DNA from: a virus
IMG/VR virus record: IMGVR_UViG_3300037119_001810
Location: 1-60,930 of that record
Length of the DNA: 60,930 nucleotides
Direction: 5' to 3' (one strand)
Below, one piece after another: positions 22,022 to 30,202 of the stretch. The notes under the pieces are model-generated. The model was given only the letters and a program-made list of their open reading frames with translations, did not search any database and was not told where the DNA came from. Numbering within the stretch: the stretch's first letter is position 1; the number at the start of each line of letters is the position of its first letter. A program made the translations under genes and the position numbers.

Positions 22022-23972
22022 GACCAACAACACCGGCCTGATGGCTGGTGCGCCGCCCACTTCACCGGGTGGCATGAGCCAGAAGGCGCTGCTCGCTGAA
22101 CTGGTCGAGAAGCACGGGTGGACCAAGGCGCAGGCCAAGCCGTTCTCCCCGCTCAACATGTGGGCTGACCTCATCGACGCTGTGGTTGTGGAGCGCAGGC
22201 ACCGCGAAGCCGAGGCTGAGCAGGATCACGGCGAGCCCGACGGTACCGGCATCGAGGTGACCGACTCGTTCGGCACCCGTGAGGTCGAGTACGAGATGGA
22301 CCCGGTGGCTGCCGCTGAGCAGGAGGCCGATGATCTGGACGACCTGCTCGCTGAGTTCGAGTTGCCTCACACGCTGAACCCGAACGATGACCTGCTCACG
22401 TCCTGCGGCAAGCACGACCTCCCGAACTGCGCCGAGTGCACTGAGCCCGCCGTGTTCGAGACGGTGGGCGCAGCGATGTTCGACGCTGCCACCGGCACCA
22501 TCGAGGACATCGACCCCGAGGCGCTGATGGCCGAACTGGCACAGACCCGGCACGAGGAGCACGAGCACGCCATGCAGCACGGGCTGCTCATCAAGGACCC
22601 GCACACGCTGGACTACGTGTTCAACGGTCACGCCGGAGCCGGGCCGAGTGCATCGGAGCGTTGGCTTTCCTGCACCGCGTCGCTGGGGGCGAGCCGGGAG
22701 TTTCTGGAAACCCTCACGCCCAACCAGCAGGAGACCTTCGCCCGGTCCAACGAGGCGGCACGTCAGGGCACCACGGCCCACGCTGCGGCTGAGGTCGAGG
22801 CCCGCGTGATCCTCGGAGAGGTGACGCAGGAGGAGGCCGACCTGACCATGCTCGAACTGGCTGTGCTGCCCGACTCCGACGGCGAGGCGTACGACGAGGA
22901 GATGGGCGAGTACATCACCGAGTACGTCGACCTCGTGAAGTCCTACGTCCAAGACCGGGGCAGCGAGAACGTGCTGATCGAGGCCCGCGTCGTGGCTGCT
23001 GTCCCGCTCACCGACCTGCACGAGGGTGAGGTGTACGAGATTCCCGGCTCGGTGGACTGCGGCGTGCTGCCCACCCCCGAGGACCCGGTGCTGGTGTCGG
23101 CTGACTTGAAGTACGGCAACGGCATCTGGGTGGACGTGGACGAGAACAGCCAAGCGCGCATCTACGCGCTCGGGATGCTCGCCCTGATGGTCGACCCCGA
23201 GACCGGACGGCTGCCCGAGTGGCTGGTCGACGTGACCTACCACATCATCCAGCCCCGGATGGACGGGATCAAGACCCGCACCGAGAGCGTTGACGACCTG
23301 CTCGACTGGCGCGACCAAGTGCTGGCCCCGGCCCTGACGGCTGCGCTGTACGGCGTAGGGGAGGGCGCAGAGTTCAAGCCCTCCGAGGGTGCCTGCCAGT
23401 TCTGCCCGGCCCGTGGTGGCTGTGCTGCGCTGGCGGAGGAACGGGTCATCAGTGCGGCCAGCCTGTTCGACACGGTGGTCGAGGCCGAGTTCGCTGACGG
23501 ACCGGGAGCGTTTCCGGAAACCACCAGCCTGACCGACACCCGGCTGGGTGAACTGCTCGCCCAGATCAGCGGGCTCATCGACATCCACAAGGACTTGAAG
23601 GCCGAGGCCGAGCGCCGCCTGTACCGGGGCGACTCAGTGCCGGGGTTCCAACTGGTCAACTACACCCCACCCCGCAAGTGGAAGCCCGGCGCTGATGAGC
23701 AACTGGACAACGCACCTGTCTGGACACGCAAACTCATCACCCCGACGCAGGCCGTGAAGTTGGCCGAGGTGGAGAAGTGGGACGAGGAGGAGAAGAAGAT
23801 TCTCACCGACCTGATCGACACCCCGGACAAGCGGCCCGTCGTCGCCAAGGAAGGTGACCGGCGCAAGCCATGGACCGGGCGTCCGCCCGAGGCCATGTTC
23901 GAGGATGAATCAGAGAGCGGAGAGCCGTGCAAGGTATGCCTCCGTTCAGACTGTCAGGGAGGGTGTATCTGA
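22014..23972 (+). CDS. DUF2800-like RecB/Cas4-family nuclease
   Basis: The 652-aa protein fits the DUF2800 layout: PSASERWLSCTASL followed by E-A-x-Q-G-T-x-A-H-A-x-A-E, then a PD-(D/E)XK core GSVDCG...VSADLKYG (D and K catalytic), QARIYALG, and a cysteine patch CQFCPARGGCAAL that may hold an iron-sulfur cluster with the C-terminal CKVC. About 200 N-terminal residues are acidic and extra. Such exonucleases process DNA ends for recombination together with the DUF2815 protein. Two family-1 sites (22700, 23510) encode FLET and FPET. Confidence 0.8.
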   Translation: MGKTNNTGLMAGAPPTSPGGMSQKALLAELVEKHGWTKAQAKPFSPLNMWADLIDAVVVERRHREAEAEQDHGEPDGTGIEVTDSFGTREVEYEMDPVAAAEQEADDLDDLLAEFELPHTLNPNDDLLTSCGKHDLPNCAECTEPAVFETVGAAMFDAATGTIEDIDPEALMAELAQTRHEEHEHAMQHGLLIKDPHTLDYVFNGHAGAGPSASERWLSCTASLGASREFLETLTPNQQETFARSNEAARQGTTAHAAAEVEARVILGEVTQEEADLTMLELAVLPDSDGEAYDEEMGEYITEYVDLVKSYVQDRGSENVLIEARVVAAVPLTDLHEGEVYEIPGSVDCGVLPTPEDPVLVSADLKYGNGIWVDVDENSQARIYALGMLALMVDPETGRLPEWLVDVTYHIIQPRMDGIKTRTESVDDLLDWRDQVLAPALTAALYGVGEGAEFKPSEGACQFCPARGGCAALAEERVISAASLFDTVVEAEFADGPGAFPETTSLTDTRLGELLAQISGLIDIHKDLKAEAERRLYRGDSVPGFQLVNYTPPRKWKPGADEQLDNAPVWTRKLITPTQAVKLAEVEKWDEEEKKILTDLIDTPDKRPVVAKEGDRRKPWTGRPPEAMFEDESESGEPCKVCLRSDCQGGCI

Positions 23973-24322
23973 TGAGCATGAGGGACAGGTCCGAGGGTGC
24001 GATGACCGCACTGGTCGAGGCCGTGGCCGAGAAGATCATCGGTGCCGAGGCGTGGCAGGCGATGGGTCTGGCGATGCGCTACGAGTTCAAGAACTCCGTG
24101 CTGCCCGTCATCACCGCGCTGGTCGAGGTGCTGGACTCCGAACCGCACCGCGCCAAGCGAGGCAGCGATGTCGAGGCGTGGATCAAGGCTGCCCGTGACC
24201 TGCACGACGAGCGTGTGTACGGGCCGTACGAAGCGCTCAACGATCTGCTCGATGACTACCGGCTGCACGCCGACACGGGCACTGCGCTGAACGAGGAGGT
24301 TCCTGATGGACCCCAAGGATGA
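23972..24322 (+). CDS. Hypothetical helical protein, 116 aa
   Basis: Starts in an ATGA overlap with the nuclease. The protein is mainly alpha-helical and acidic. No family recognised. It overlaps the next gene by 17 bp. Confidence 0.55.
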   Translation: MSMRDRSEGAMTALVEAVAEKIIGAEAWQAMGLAMRYEFKNSVLPVITALVEVLDSEPHRAKRGSDVEAWIKAARDLHDERVYGPYEALNDLLDDYRLHADTGTALNEEVPDGPQG

Positions 24323-24593
24323 CGCAGAGTTCAAGGACATCGGCTACCTCAGCGAGCCGATCACCGTGGAGTTCACGCTGGCCGAGGTGGACCCCGAGGT
24401 GCTGGCCCTGCTGACCGGCGTCCGCCCAGACGGTGAGCGCCCGGTCCACCAGAGCATGGAGGTGTGGGGCGAGCACAAGCGCAAGTGGTGGGAGTGGCTG
24501 CTCCGTCGGCCCCGACGCAGGTACCACTACTACCTGCCGAACGTGAAGATCGAACCAACAGGTTTCCAGAAACCAGATAGCGAGAGTGAGTGA
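24306..24593 (+). CDS. Hypothetical protein, 95 aa
   Basis: Acidic first half and a very basic Trp/Arg segment (HKRKWWEWLLRRPRRRYHYY), then an end encoded by a family-1 site (GFQKPDSESE). Unknown. Confidence 0.5.
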   Translation: MDPKDDAEFKDIGYLSEPITVEFTLAEVDPEVLALLTGVRPDGERPVHQSMEVWGEHKRKWWEWLLRRPRRRYHYYLPNVKIEPTGFQKPDSESE

Positions 24594-24594
24594 C

Positions 24595-24876
24595 ATGCAG
24601 GCATTCAGCACCACGACAGGCAAGACCTACGACTCGTGGGAGGAACTGGTCGAGGCCGAGGCCAACGGCTGGTTGTGCATCGCCCTCATCACGGGAGCGC
24701 ACAAGCAGAAGGGCAAGACGTGGCCCTTCGTGGAGGGTCCGTACCCCACCAAGCGGGAGGCCGAGAACGCGAGGTCTCGGATGCGTACCCTGTTCAAGCG
24801 CGAGGCCGAGCACTACCCCGGCCAGACTTACCAGTTCTTCGTGCGCCCCGCGTGGAAGGCCGGGCGGCAGCGATGA
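24595..24876 (+). CDS. Hypothetical protein, 93 aa
   Basis: ATG 24595 (a GTG at 24586 is possible). The sequence alternates strands and helices with many Lys/Arg (TYDSWEELVEAEANGWLCIAL). Unknown. It is coupled to the next gene by ATGA. Confidence 0.5.
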   Translation: MQAFSTTTGKTYDSWEELVEAEANGWLCIALITGAHKQKGKTWPFVEGPYPTKREAENARSRMRTLFKREAEHYPGQTYQFFVRPAWKAGRQR

Positions 24877-25211
24877 GGACACCGATGATGTCCGGGTACT
24901 GCGCGTTCCCGGCTTCCGAGCGCTCCGTCAAGGGCGTCGTCCACGAGGTCGGCCCGAGCCACAGCCACGACCGCTGCGCCACGCTGGGTGCGGGCAGCAT
25001 GGCGAACCCCGACAAGGAGTTCTCCCCCTGCCCGTGCGGGTGCCACCTCGGGACCGACGAGTACGAGTGCGGCAACTGCGGCAGACCGTTGAGGGAGGCC
25101 CCTCGGTGGCCCAACGACTTCGCCAACGGGGACGAGGACGCGGACCCCGACGAGATGGTCTACGTCCACATCGACCCGGCCACTGGCCGGGCCATCGGAG
25201 AGGAGTGCTGA
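24873..25211 (+). CDS. Zinc-binding protein, 112 aa
   Basis: The central CPCGCHLG and CGNCGR pairs, with nearby His residues, form a likely zinc ribbon. The C-terminus is acidic. Starts in an ATGA overlap. Function unknown. Confidence 0.55.
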   Translation: MRTPMMSGYCAFPASERSVKGVVHEVGPSHSHDRCATLGAGSMANPDKEFSPCPCGCHLGTDEYECGNCGRPLREAPRWPNDFANGDEDADPDEMVYVHIDPATGRAIGEEC

Positions 25212-25212
25212 C

Positions 25213-25482
25213 ATGGCCGCACCGACACAAGGCCCGAGCCCGGAGAGGCTGATCGAGCAGACGTTGGAGAGCGTGCTCATCCGAATGAACAAACTCGAAG
25301 ATGAGAGGCGCGAGCATGAACGATCGGTGACCCGTCTCCGTAACTCCATAGAGGGTGTGGAGGCCGAGGCCAACCGGCTGCAGCGTGCGCTGCTCACCCT
25401 GCAAGGGATGAGGTCCGAGCCCTCCGATGCACAGAAGGCCAACTCGAAGATGCGGCAGGAACTGCGGCAGGCGCGACGATGA
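25213..25482 (+). CDS. Coiled-coil protein, 89 aa
   Basis: Almost the whole protein is a charged heptad pattern (NKLEDERREHERSVTRLRNSIEGVEAEANRL cut here in sense only), typical of a dimeric coiled coil. Unknown partner. It ends in an ATGA overlap with the next gene. Confidence 0.6.
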   Translation: MAAPTQGPSPERLIEQTLESVLIRMNKLEDERREHERSVTRLRNSIEGVEAEANRLQRALLTLQGMRSEPSDAQKANSKMRQELRQARR

Positions 25483-25799
25483 GAACCGGGTCTCGGGACG
25501 GTAGACTGGGACTCGTGCATCCGGGCCACCGAAACACCATCCGCCTCGACAAGCGAGGCCGTCGCATCGGTCGCAACTGGTGGCGGGAGATGAACGTCGA
25601 GACCCTGCACTGCGCCGAGGCCGCATGGCAGGCGCTCCGTGAGTCAGACCAGACCGCGCACGGTGTGGCTGGCACGGCCCATGCACATGTTGCGATGTAC
25701 CAACTCTCGGACCGCGAGTTCGTTGAACTCCACCCGAGGCCAACCCTCAAAGCGCTGCTCGTCGGCAACGCCGGGATGCACCAGTCCAGAGCCGCGTAG
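25479..25799 (+). CDS. Hypothetical basic protein, 106 aa
   Basis: A basic first third (RLDKRGRRIGRNWWREM) is followed by an alanine-rich helical part. No family recognised. The promoter for the DUF2815 gene begins 3 nt past its stop. Confidence 0.5.
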   Translation: MRTGSRDGRLGLVHPGHRNTIRLDKRGRRIGRNWWREMNVETLHCAEAAWQALRESDQTAHGVAGTAHAHVAMYQLSDREFVELHPRPTLKALLVGNAGMHQSRAA

Positions 25800-25801
25800 T
25801 G

Positions 25802-25810
25802 TGTTACACT
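25802..25810 (+). promoter_or_regulatory. Extended -10 promoter for the ssDNA-binding protein gene
   Basis: AGTGTGTTACACTGTG contains TGT-TACACT, nearly identical to the element at 14699. A family-1 site (25836) lies about 20 nt below the expected start. Confidence 0.55.
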
Positions 25811-25890
25811 GTGCGGGTAGTACCCACTCCGGAGGGTTTCCGGAAACCTCACAGCCCGGAAGGGCATCTCAGTAGAAAGCAGGGACCATC

Positions 25891-26649
25891 ATGGTCGACA
25901 AGAACCGCGTAACCGTGGACCTCACCTCCGGGGTCGGAACCCTCTCGTTCCCCCACGTGTTCGCCAGCACCGCCTCCAAGAACGACAAGGAGGAGACGGT
26001 CTACGACATCCAGTTCATCATCCCCAAGACCCAGCGCGAGGACGTTCGCGCGCTGCTCGTCGCCATCAAGAAGGTGGGCGAGGCCAAGTGGGGCGCGAAC
26101 TGGAAGAAGGTTCGCACTCCCCTGCGTGACGGCGACGCGGAGAAGGACGAACTGACCGAGGACGGCAGCACCAAGGGGGCCAAGTACCCCGAGCGTCTGG
26201 GCTGCTACTTCCTCAACGCCCGCTCCACCAAGCCGGTCGGTGTCTACGACCGGCAGCGTTCCCCGATCACCAACCCGGACGACCTCTACGGTGGGTGCAA
26301 GGGCAAGATCGCGGTGACGTTCTACCCGTACAGCACGAGCGGCAACCACGGGATCGGCGTCGGCCTCAACGGCGTGCAGAAGATCGCGGACGGTGAGCCG
26401 TTCGGCGGCGGTCGCCCGTCGGTCGAGTCGATGTTCGACATGCTGGACGACGACGACGACCTCGGTCTGGACGACGTGGACGCCGACGAGGTGGACGAGG
26501 AGCCCGAGCCGGAGCCCGCACCCAAGAAGCGGGCAGCGAAGAAGGCCGCTGCGAAGAAGGCAGCCAAGCCCGCCCCGGTGGAGGAGCCCGACGAGGACGA
26601 GGACGAGGACGACCTGTACGACGACCTCGACGACCTCGACGAGGAGTAA
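25891..26649 (+). CDS. DUF2815-like single-stranded DNA-binding protein
   Basis: The 252-aa protein has an OB-fold-like N-terminal domain: GTLSFPHVFAS, then YDIQFIIPKTQ and later GCKGKIAVTFYPYS and GIGVGLNGVQKI, which is the typical DUF2815 series. The tail has a basic patch (KKRAAKKAAAKK) followed by a highly acidic end, as in phage SSB proteins that recruit partners. It probably coats ssDNA and works with the DUF2800 nuclease and the polymerase. It has its own promoter and is followed by a strong hairpin, so it is likely made in high amounts. Confidence 0.85.
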   Translation: MVDKNRVTVDLTSGVGTLSFPHVFASTASKNDKEETVYDIQFIIPKTQREDVRALLVAIKKVGEAKWGANWKKVRTPLRDGDAEKDELTEDGSTKGAKYPERLGCYFLNARSTKPVGVYDRQRSPITNPDDLYGGCKGKIAVTFYPYSTSGNHGIGVGLNGVQKIADGEPFGGGRPSVESMFDMLDDDDDLGLDDVDADEVDEEPEPEPAPKKRAAKKAAAKKAAKPAPVEEPDEDEDEDDLYDDLDDLDEE

Positions 26650-26672
26650 CACCTAGCACCACCGCACCATCT

Positions 26673-26706
26673 CCCGGCCCCTGTTGAGACACCAGCAGGG
26701 GCCGGG
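26673..26706 (+). terminator. 11-bp GC-rich terminator-like hairpin
   Basis: CCCGGCCCCTG pairs with CAGGGGCCGGG around a 12-nt loop, placed just after the SSB stop and a lone family-2 half site. No T-run. Confidence 0.6.
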
Positions 26707-26748
26707 ACTAGGTTTCCAGAAACCAGATAGAGATAGGGGGTGAACAGC

Positions 26749-27123
26749 ATGGAGACCGTAGCCATGCACAAGGGCGCAGACCTCGTGGTCAAGTGCCTTG
26801 GGTGCAAGAACACCTACGAGGTACACGACGTGACCGTCCTCATCGAACCAGTGCTGGACCCCGACGAGCACACGTTCCTCCACTACGAGGTGAAGTTCGG
26901 GTACGAGGGATTCGACGGTGGCGAGGTCGACGCCTTCATACAGGACCTCCTGTGCATGAGGGTGAACAACACGTCTGGCCGTCGCTGCTCGGTGTTCGGT
27001 CGGCTGCCCAACGGATCGGTGTTCGCCTTCCCGATGCTGACCAAGGTGAAGCCCGACCGGCTGTGGGTGTCCAGCCCGGACGCCGCCGGTACCCACTACG
27101 GGGCCAAGCAGGCGAAGCGATGA
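26749..27123 (+). CDS. Hypothetical protein with N-terminal zinc motif, 124 aa
   Basis: ATG 26749 has AGGGGG 8 nt upstream; GTG 26740 is possible. CLGCKN near residue 16 and later Cys residues suggest metal binding. The rest looks alpha/beta. Unknown. It begins the polymerase gene string. Confidence 0.55.
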   Translation: METVAMHKGADLVVKCLGCKNTYEVHDVTVLIEPVLDPDEHTFLHYEVKFGYEGFDGGEVDAFIQDLLCMRVNNTSGRRCSVFGRLPNGSVFAFPMLTKVKPDRLWVSSPDAAGTHYGAKQAKR

Positions 27124-27341
27124 GCCACCTCTCGGACGACGTGTTCCGCCTCCCGACTCGGGACACCGACCTCAGCGTGCCGGTCCGCGAGAAGCCCGCG
27201 TATCTGTACGGGATGGACACGGTGCTTCAAGACGCAGGTATCTTTCAGAACGTGATCCAGCAGTACGTGCGCGAGCAGTTGGAGCGCGAGCGTCAGTTCG
27301 AGAACACCGTGCTGTTCATGCTGACGGGGGTACACCTGTGA
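27120..27341 (+). CDS. Hypothetical protein, 73 aa
   Basis: Starts in an ATGA overlap and ends overlapping the polymerase GTG. The C-terminal half is helical and amphipathic (FQNVIQQYVREQLERERQFENTVLF). Coupling suggests a polymerase partner, but there is no direct evidence. Confidence 0.5.
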   Translation: MSHLSDDVFRLPTRDTDLSVPVREKPAYLYGMDTVLQDAGIFQNVIQQYVREQLERERQFENTVLFMLTGVHL

Positions 27342-29461
27342 CCAGCAAGCCGAGGCTCATCGGCATCCGTATCGACATCGAGACCCGCTCTCGCGTGTCG
27401 ATCAAGACGAGCGGCGTGTACCGCTACGTCGAGTGCCCGGACTTCAAGGTGCTCATCATCGCGTACACACCGATCCGTCGCTACCCCGGAGGGGCTACCA
27501 AACTGGGGCGCGTCCGGACGCTGGACCTCAACGACTACGAGGAGGTCTCCCAGTTCCGCAAGATGCTGGTCGACCCGCGTTTCCAGAAACACGCCTACAA
27601 CGCCAACTTCGAGCGCATCGCGCTGAGCCGGTGGTACGGCCTCCCCGCTGGGACCTACATCGACCCGGAGAACTGGCACTGCTCGGCCATCCGGTGCAAC
27701 GTCAACGGTGTGTACGGAACGCTGGACGAGGTGGCCCGTGCGTTGAAGGCCCCGATCAGGAAGGACCCCGAGGGCAAGCGCCTCATCAAGTTGTTCTCGA
27801 TCCCGCAGCGCAACGGCCAGTTCATCGAGCCCGACGAGGCACCGCAGGACTTCGACAAGTTCGGTGTCTACTGCATACAGGATGTCAAGACCGAGGCGGT
27901 GGTGGCGGCGTGCGTGCCGGACATCCCGCCCCTCGTGCAGCGCGAGTACGAGATGGACCAGCGGATCAACGACCGGGGCGTGCGGCACTTCGCCGGGCTG
28001 AGCCGAGCCGCCATGGATCAGGTCAAGATCGCACGTGACCAGACCATGGCTGAGTTGAAGGACTTGATGGGGGTCGAGAACCCCAACTCCGTCCAGCAGT
28101 TCCGTGCTTGGCTGGTCGAGCAGGGCTACCCGATGACCAGTCTGGACAAGGACCACCGGGCCGAGGCGTTGGACGATCCGACCATCTCCGACATCGTGGC
28201 CGAGGCACTGCACAAGAAGGGGCAGGCGTCGCTGTCCTCGGTGACCAAGCACAAGGCCATGCTCAACACCCGCTGCTTCGATGGCCGGATCAGGGGCAGC
28301 CTGCAGTTCTACGGGGCGCACACGGGGCGCGAGGCGGGCCGGGGCTTCCAGCCCCAGAACCTCCCCCGCTACGAGGCCCCCGCCGCTGACAGGCTGGCCC
28401 TGCTGCACCGGACCATCTCCCCCATGGATGCGCCGACGGCAGCCAAGGGCACCGTCCGTGCGGCCATCGTCCCGGCCCGTGACCACGTGCTGGTGACCGT
28501 CGACTACAACGCCATCGAGGCCCGCGTGCTGGCGGGGCTGTGCGGCGAGCAGTGGGCCGAGGCCGAGTTCCGTGGAGCGGGGAAGATTTACGAGGCCACC
28601 GCCGCCACCATGTTCAACGTCGACAAGGGCCAGTTGGTCGCGGCGTTGAAGTCCTGCGGCAAGTGCGGGAAGTGCGCACACTGCGAGGTCCGGGCCAAGG
28701 GCAAGGTCAGCAACCTCGCGCTGGGCTACGCCGGGGGTGCCGGTGCTCTGGTCACCATGGGTGCCGAGGAGGCGGGCATCGACTGCGGCAACTACCGTGA
28801 CCTGAACGCGGAGTGGGCGGCGCTGGGCAGGCCGGGCAAGTTCCACGAGTGGGAGCGGGACCGCCACGACTACCCCGAGTTGATCCGGCTCCGTGACCTG
28901 TACCGGGACGCGAGCCCGATGACCACCCGTTTCTGGAAACTCTGCGCCAAGGCGTGGGACGTGGCTGCCACCACTGGCAACGGCGCGAGGTTCGGCAACA
29001 ACCAAGTGCTCGCCATGATCCGCGACGGCAGGCACAACCGGCTGGTCCTCCCCAGCCAGCGATCCATCTGGTACAGGTTCGCCGCCTCGCACCGTGACCC
29101 GGACAGGGTGGACCGGGATGGCAACCCGCGCATCGACAGGCGCACGTTCATGGGCAAGGGCAAGGGCGTCGGCCACATCCGGATCGACACCCACGGCGGG
29201 AAGTTGACCGAGAACGTGACGCAGGCTGTGGCCCGCGACGTGCTGTTCGACCTGCTCATGCGGATGGAGGAGGAGGTGCGTGCCGGGTGGCCCGCGAAGC
29301 CGGTCCTGCACGTCCACGACGAGGTAGTCTTGGAGGTCCACAAGAAGCACGCTGAGCAGGTGCTCGCGGACTCCATCGGAATGATGTCAGAACCCCCGGA
29401 GTGGGGGAAGTTCCTCATCGTCAAGGGTGAGGGGTCAATCATGGAGAGATACGGAAAGTAG
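27338..29461 (+). CDS. Family A DNA polymerase with 3'-5' exonuclease domain
   Basis: The 707-aa enzyme should replicate the phage genome. The DnaQ-like exonuclease shows DIET (D13, E15) and NANFE. The polymerase has motif A DYNAIEARVLA (D389), a motif B region GKVSNLALGYAGG, and motif C HVHDEVV (HDE at about 660). No 5' nuclease domain is present, as in other phage enzymes of this DnaQ-PolA class. A C-x2-C-x2-C-x2-C cluster (about 440-449) sits just before motif B and may bind zinc in the fingers. Family-1 sites at 27589 and 28929 are read as FQK and FWK within ordered domains. Confidence 0.92.
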   Translation: MTSKPRLIGIRIDIETRSRVSIKTSGVYRYVECPDFKVLIIAYTPIRRYPGGATKLGRVRTLDLNDYEEVSQFRKMLVDPRFQKHAYNANFERIALSRWYGLPAGTYIDPENWHCSAIRCNVNGVYGTLDEVARALKAPIRKDPEGKRLIKLFSIPQRNGQFIEPDEAPQDFDKFGVYCIQDVKTEAVVAACVPDIPPLVQREYEMDQRINDRGVRHFAGLSRAAMDQVKIARDQTMAELKDLMGVENPNSVQQFRAWLVEQGYPMTSLDKDHRAEALDDPTISDIVAEALHKKGQASLSSVTKHKAMLNTRCFDGRIRGSLQFYGAHTGREAGRGFQPQNLPRYEAPAADRLALLHRTISPMDAPTAAKGTVRAAIVPARDHVLVTVDYNAIEARVLAGLCGEQWAEAEFRGAGKIYEATAATMFNVDKGQLVAALKSCGKCGKCAHCEVRAKGKVSNLALGYAGGAGALVTMGAEEAGIDCGNYRDLNAEWAALGRPGKFHEWERDRHDYPELIRLRDLYRDASPMTTRFWKLCAKAWDVAATTGNGARFGNNQVLAMIRDGRHNRLVLPSQRSIWYRFAASHRDPDRVDRDGNPRIDRRTFMGKGKGVGHIRIDTHGGKLTENVTQAVARDVLFDLLMRMEEEVRAGWPAKPVLHVHDEVVLEVHKKHAEQVLADSIGMMSEPPEWGKFLIVKGEGSIMERYGK

Positions 29462-29466
29462 GAGAG

Positions 29467-29640
29467 ATGAAGCAGATCGACCTGAGCGGTCTCAGCAACC
29501 TAGGCGGTACGCCGCACCCGTCCGAGCCCGACGACAAGGCTGGCCCGGTGGCCGCTGCGTTCGGCGTGGTCCTCGGCGTGTGCGCCACCGTCGCCGTCAT
29601 CATGCTCACCGTCAAACTCGGACTGGTGCTGTTCACCTGA
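29467..29640 (+). CDS. Small membrane protein, 57 aa
   Basis: ATG 29467 has GGAGAG directly upstream. A polar N-terminus is followed by one long helix (VAAAFGVVLGVCATVAVIML). Unknown. The following 157 nt (29641-29797) hold a family-1 site and no convincing gene. Confidence 0.55.
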   Translation: MKQIDLSGLSNLGGTPHPSEPDDKAGPVAAAFGVVLGVCATVAVIMLTVKLGLVLFT

Positions 29641-29797
29641 TACACGGTTTCCAGAAACAACTCGCCCCTAGCAGGAAGCGCAGGCGCGAGAGGTGCGGAA
29701 GTCTCCCGATCAACCGGCTTGATCGACCGGCCTACAGGAACTTCGCGGCACCACCCAAACCAGCAGCCCGTACTCGGGCAGACAGAGAGGCAAGGAA

Positions 29798-30202
29798 ATG
29801 GGTATCGGCGGACATATGCTCGGGGACAAGAAACTCCGGCAACTACGGCAGGCCACTGGCCTGAACTTCGACAGGGCCTACCGACGCGGGTGGGAGTGCG
29901 AGGGTCGGGTCATCAACCCGGACGGCACCTGCAGTCACTACCGTGTCGACCCCCTTACGGAACAGTACGTGGAAGTGGACGCACCTGTTCATTGGGCGTC
30001 CTGCCCGAGGTCTGACCACTTCCGCTCCATGCTCGCCGTAGCGCTCGACAAGATGGAGACCCGAGGCGGCGTCGTCATCAAGTCGAACGATGAGTACCAC
30101 GAACTCCGTGTGTGGATGCACGACTACGGAGTTGGCGAGCGTGCATGGATCAGCCTCGACGACATCCGCTTGCTGGCGCAGATGAGCAGGGTGGAACGCT
30201 GA
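29798..30202 (+). CDS. Hypothetical protein, 134 aa
   Basis: ATG 29798 follows AGAGAGGCAAGGAA. The mixed-charge protein has CEGRV, CSHYRV and SCPRSDH segments that may bind zinc, and a basic N-terminus. Its stop overlaps the helicase ATG. Unknown. Confidence 0.6.
   Translation: MGIGGHMLGDKKLRQLRQATGLNFDRAYRRGWECEGRVINPDGTCSHYRVDPLTEQYVEVDAPVHWASCPRSDHFRSMLAVALDKMETRGGVVIKSNDEYHELRVWMHDYGVGERAWISLDDIRLLAQMSRVER

Noticed and set aside
22062-23588. 508-codon minus-strand ORF within the nuclease gene
   Set aside because: The plus strand encodes a DUF2800-like nuclease; the antisense frame has no start signal or known domain.
27293-29350. 685-codon minus-strand ORF opposite the polymerase
   Set aside because: All polymerase and exonuclease motifs are on the plus strand.
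29641-29797. Plus frame across 29.65-29.86 kb (basic, RKRRRERC)
   Set aside because: Protein-like in part but no ATG, GTG or TTG start with a ribosome binding site was found; left as noncoding with a family-1 site.
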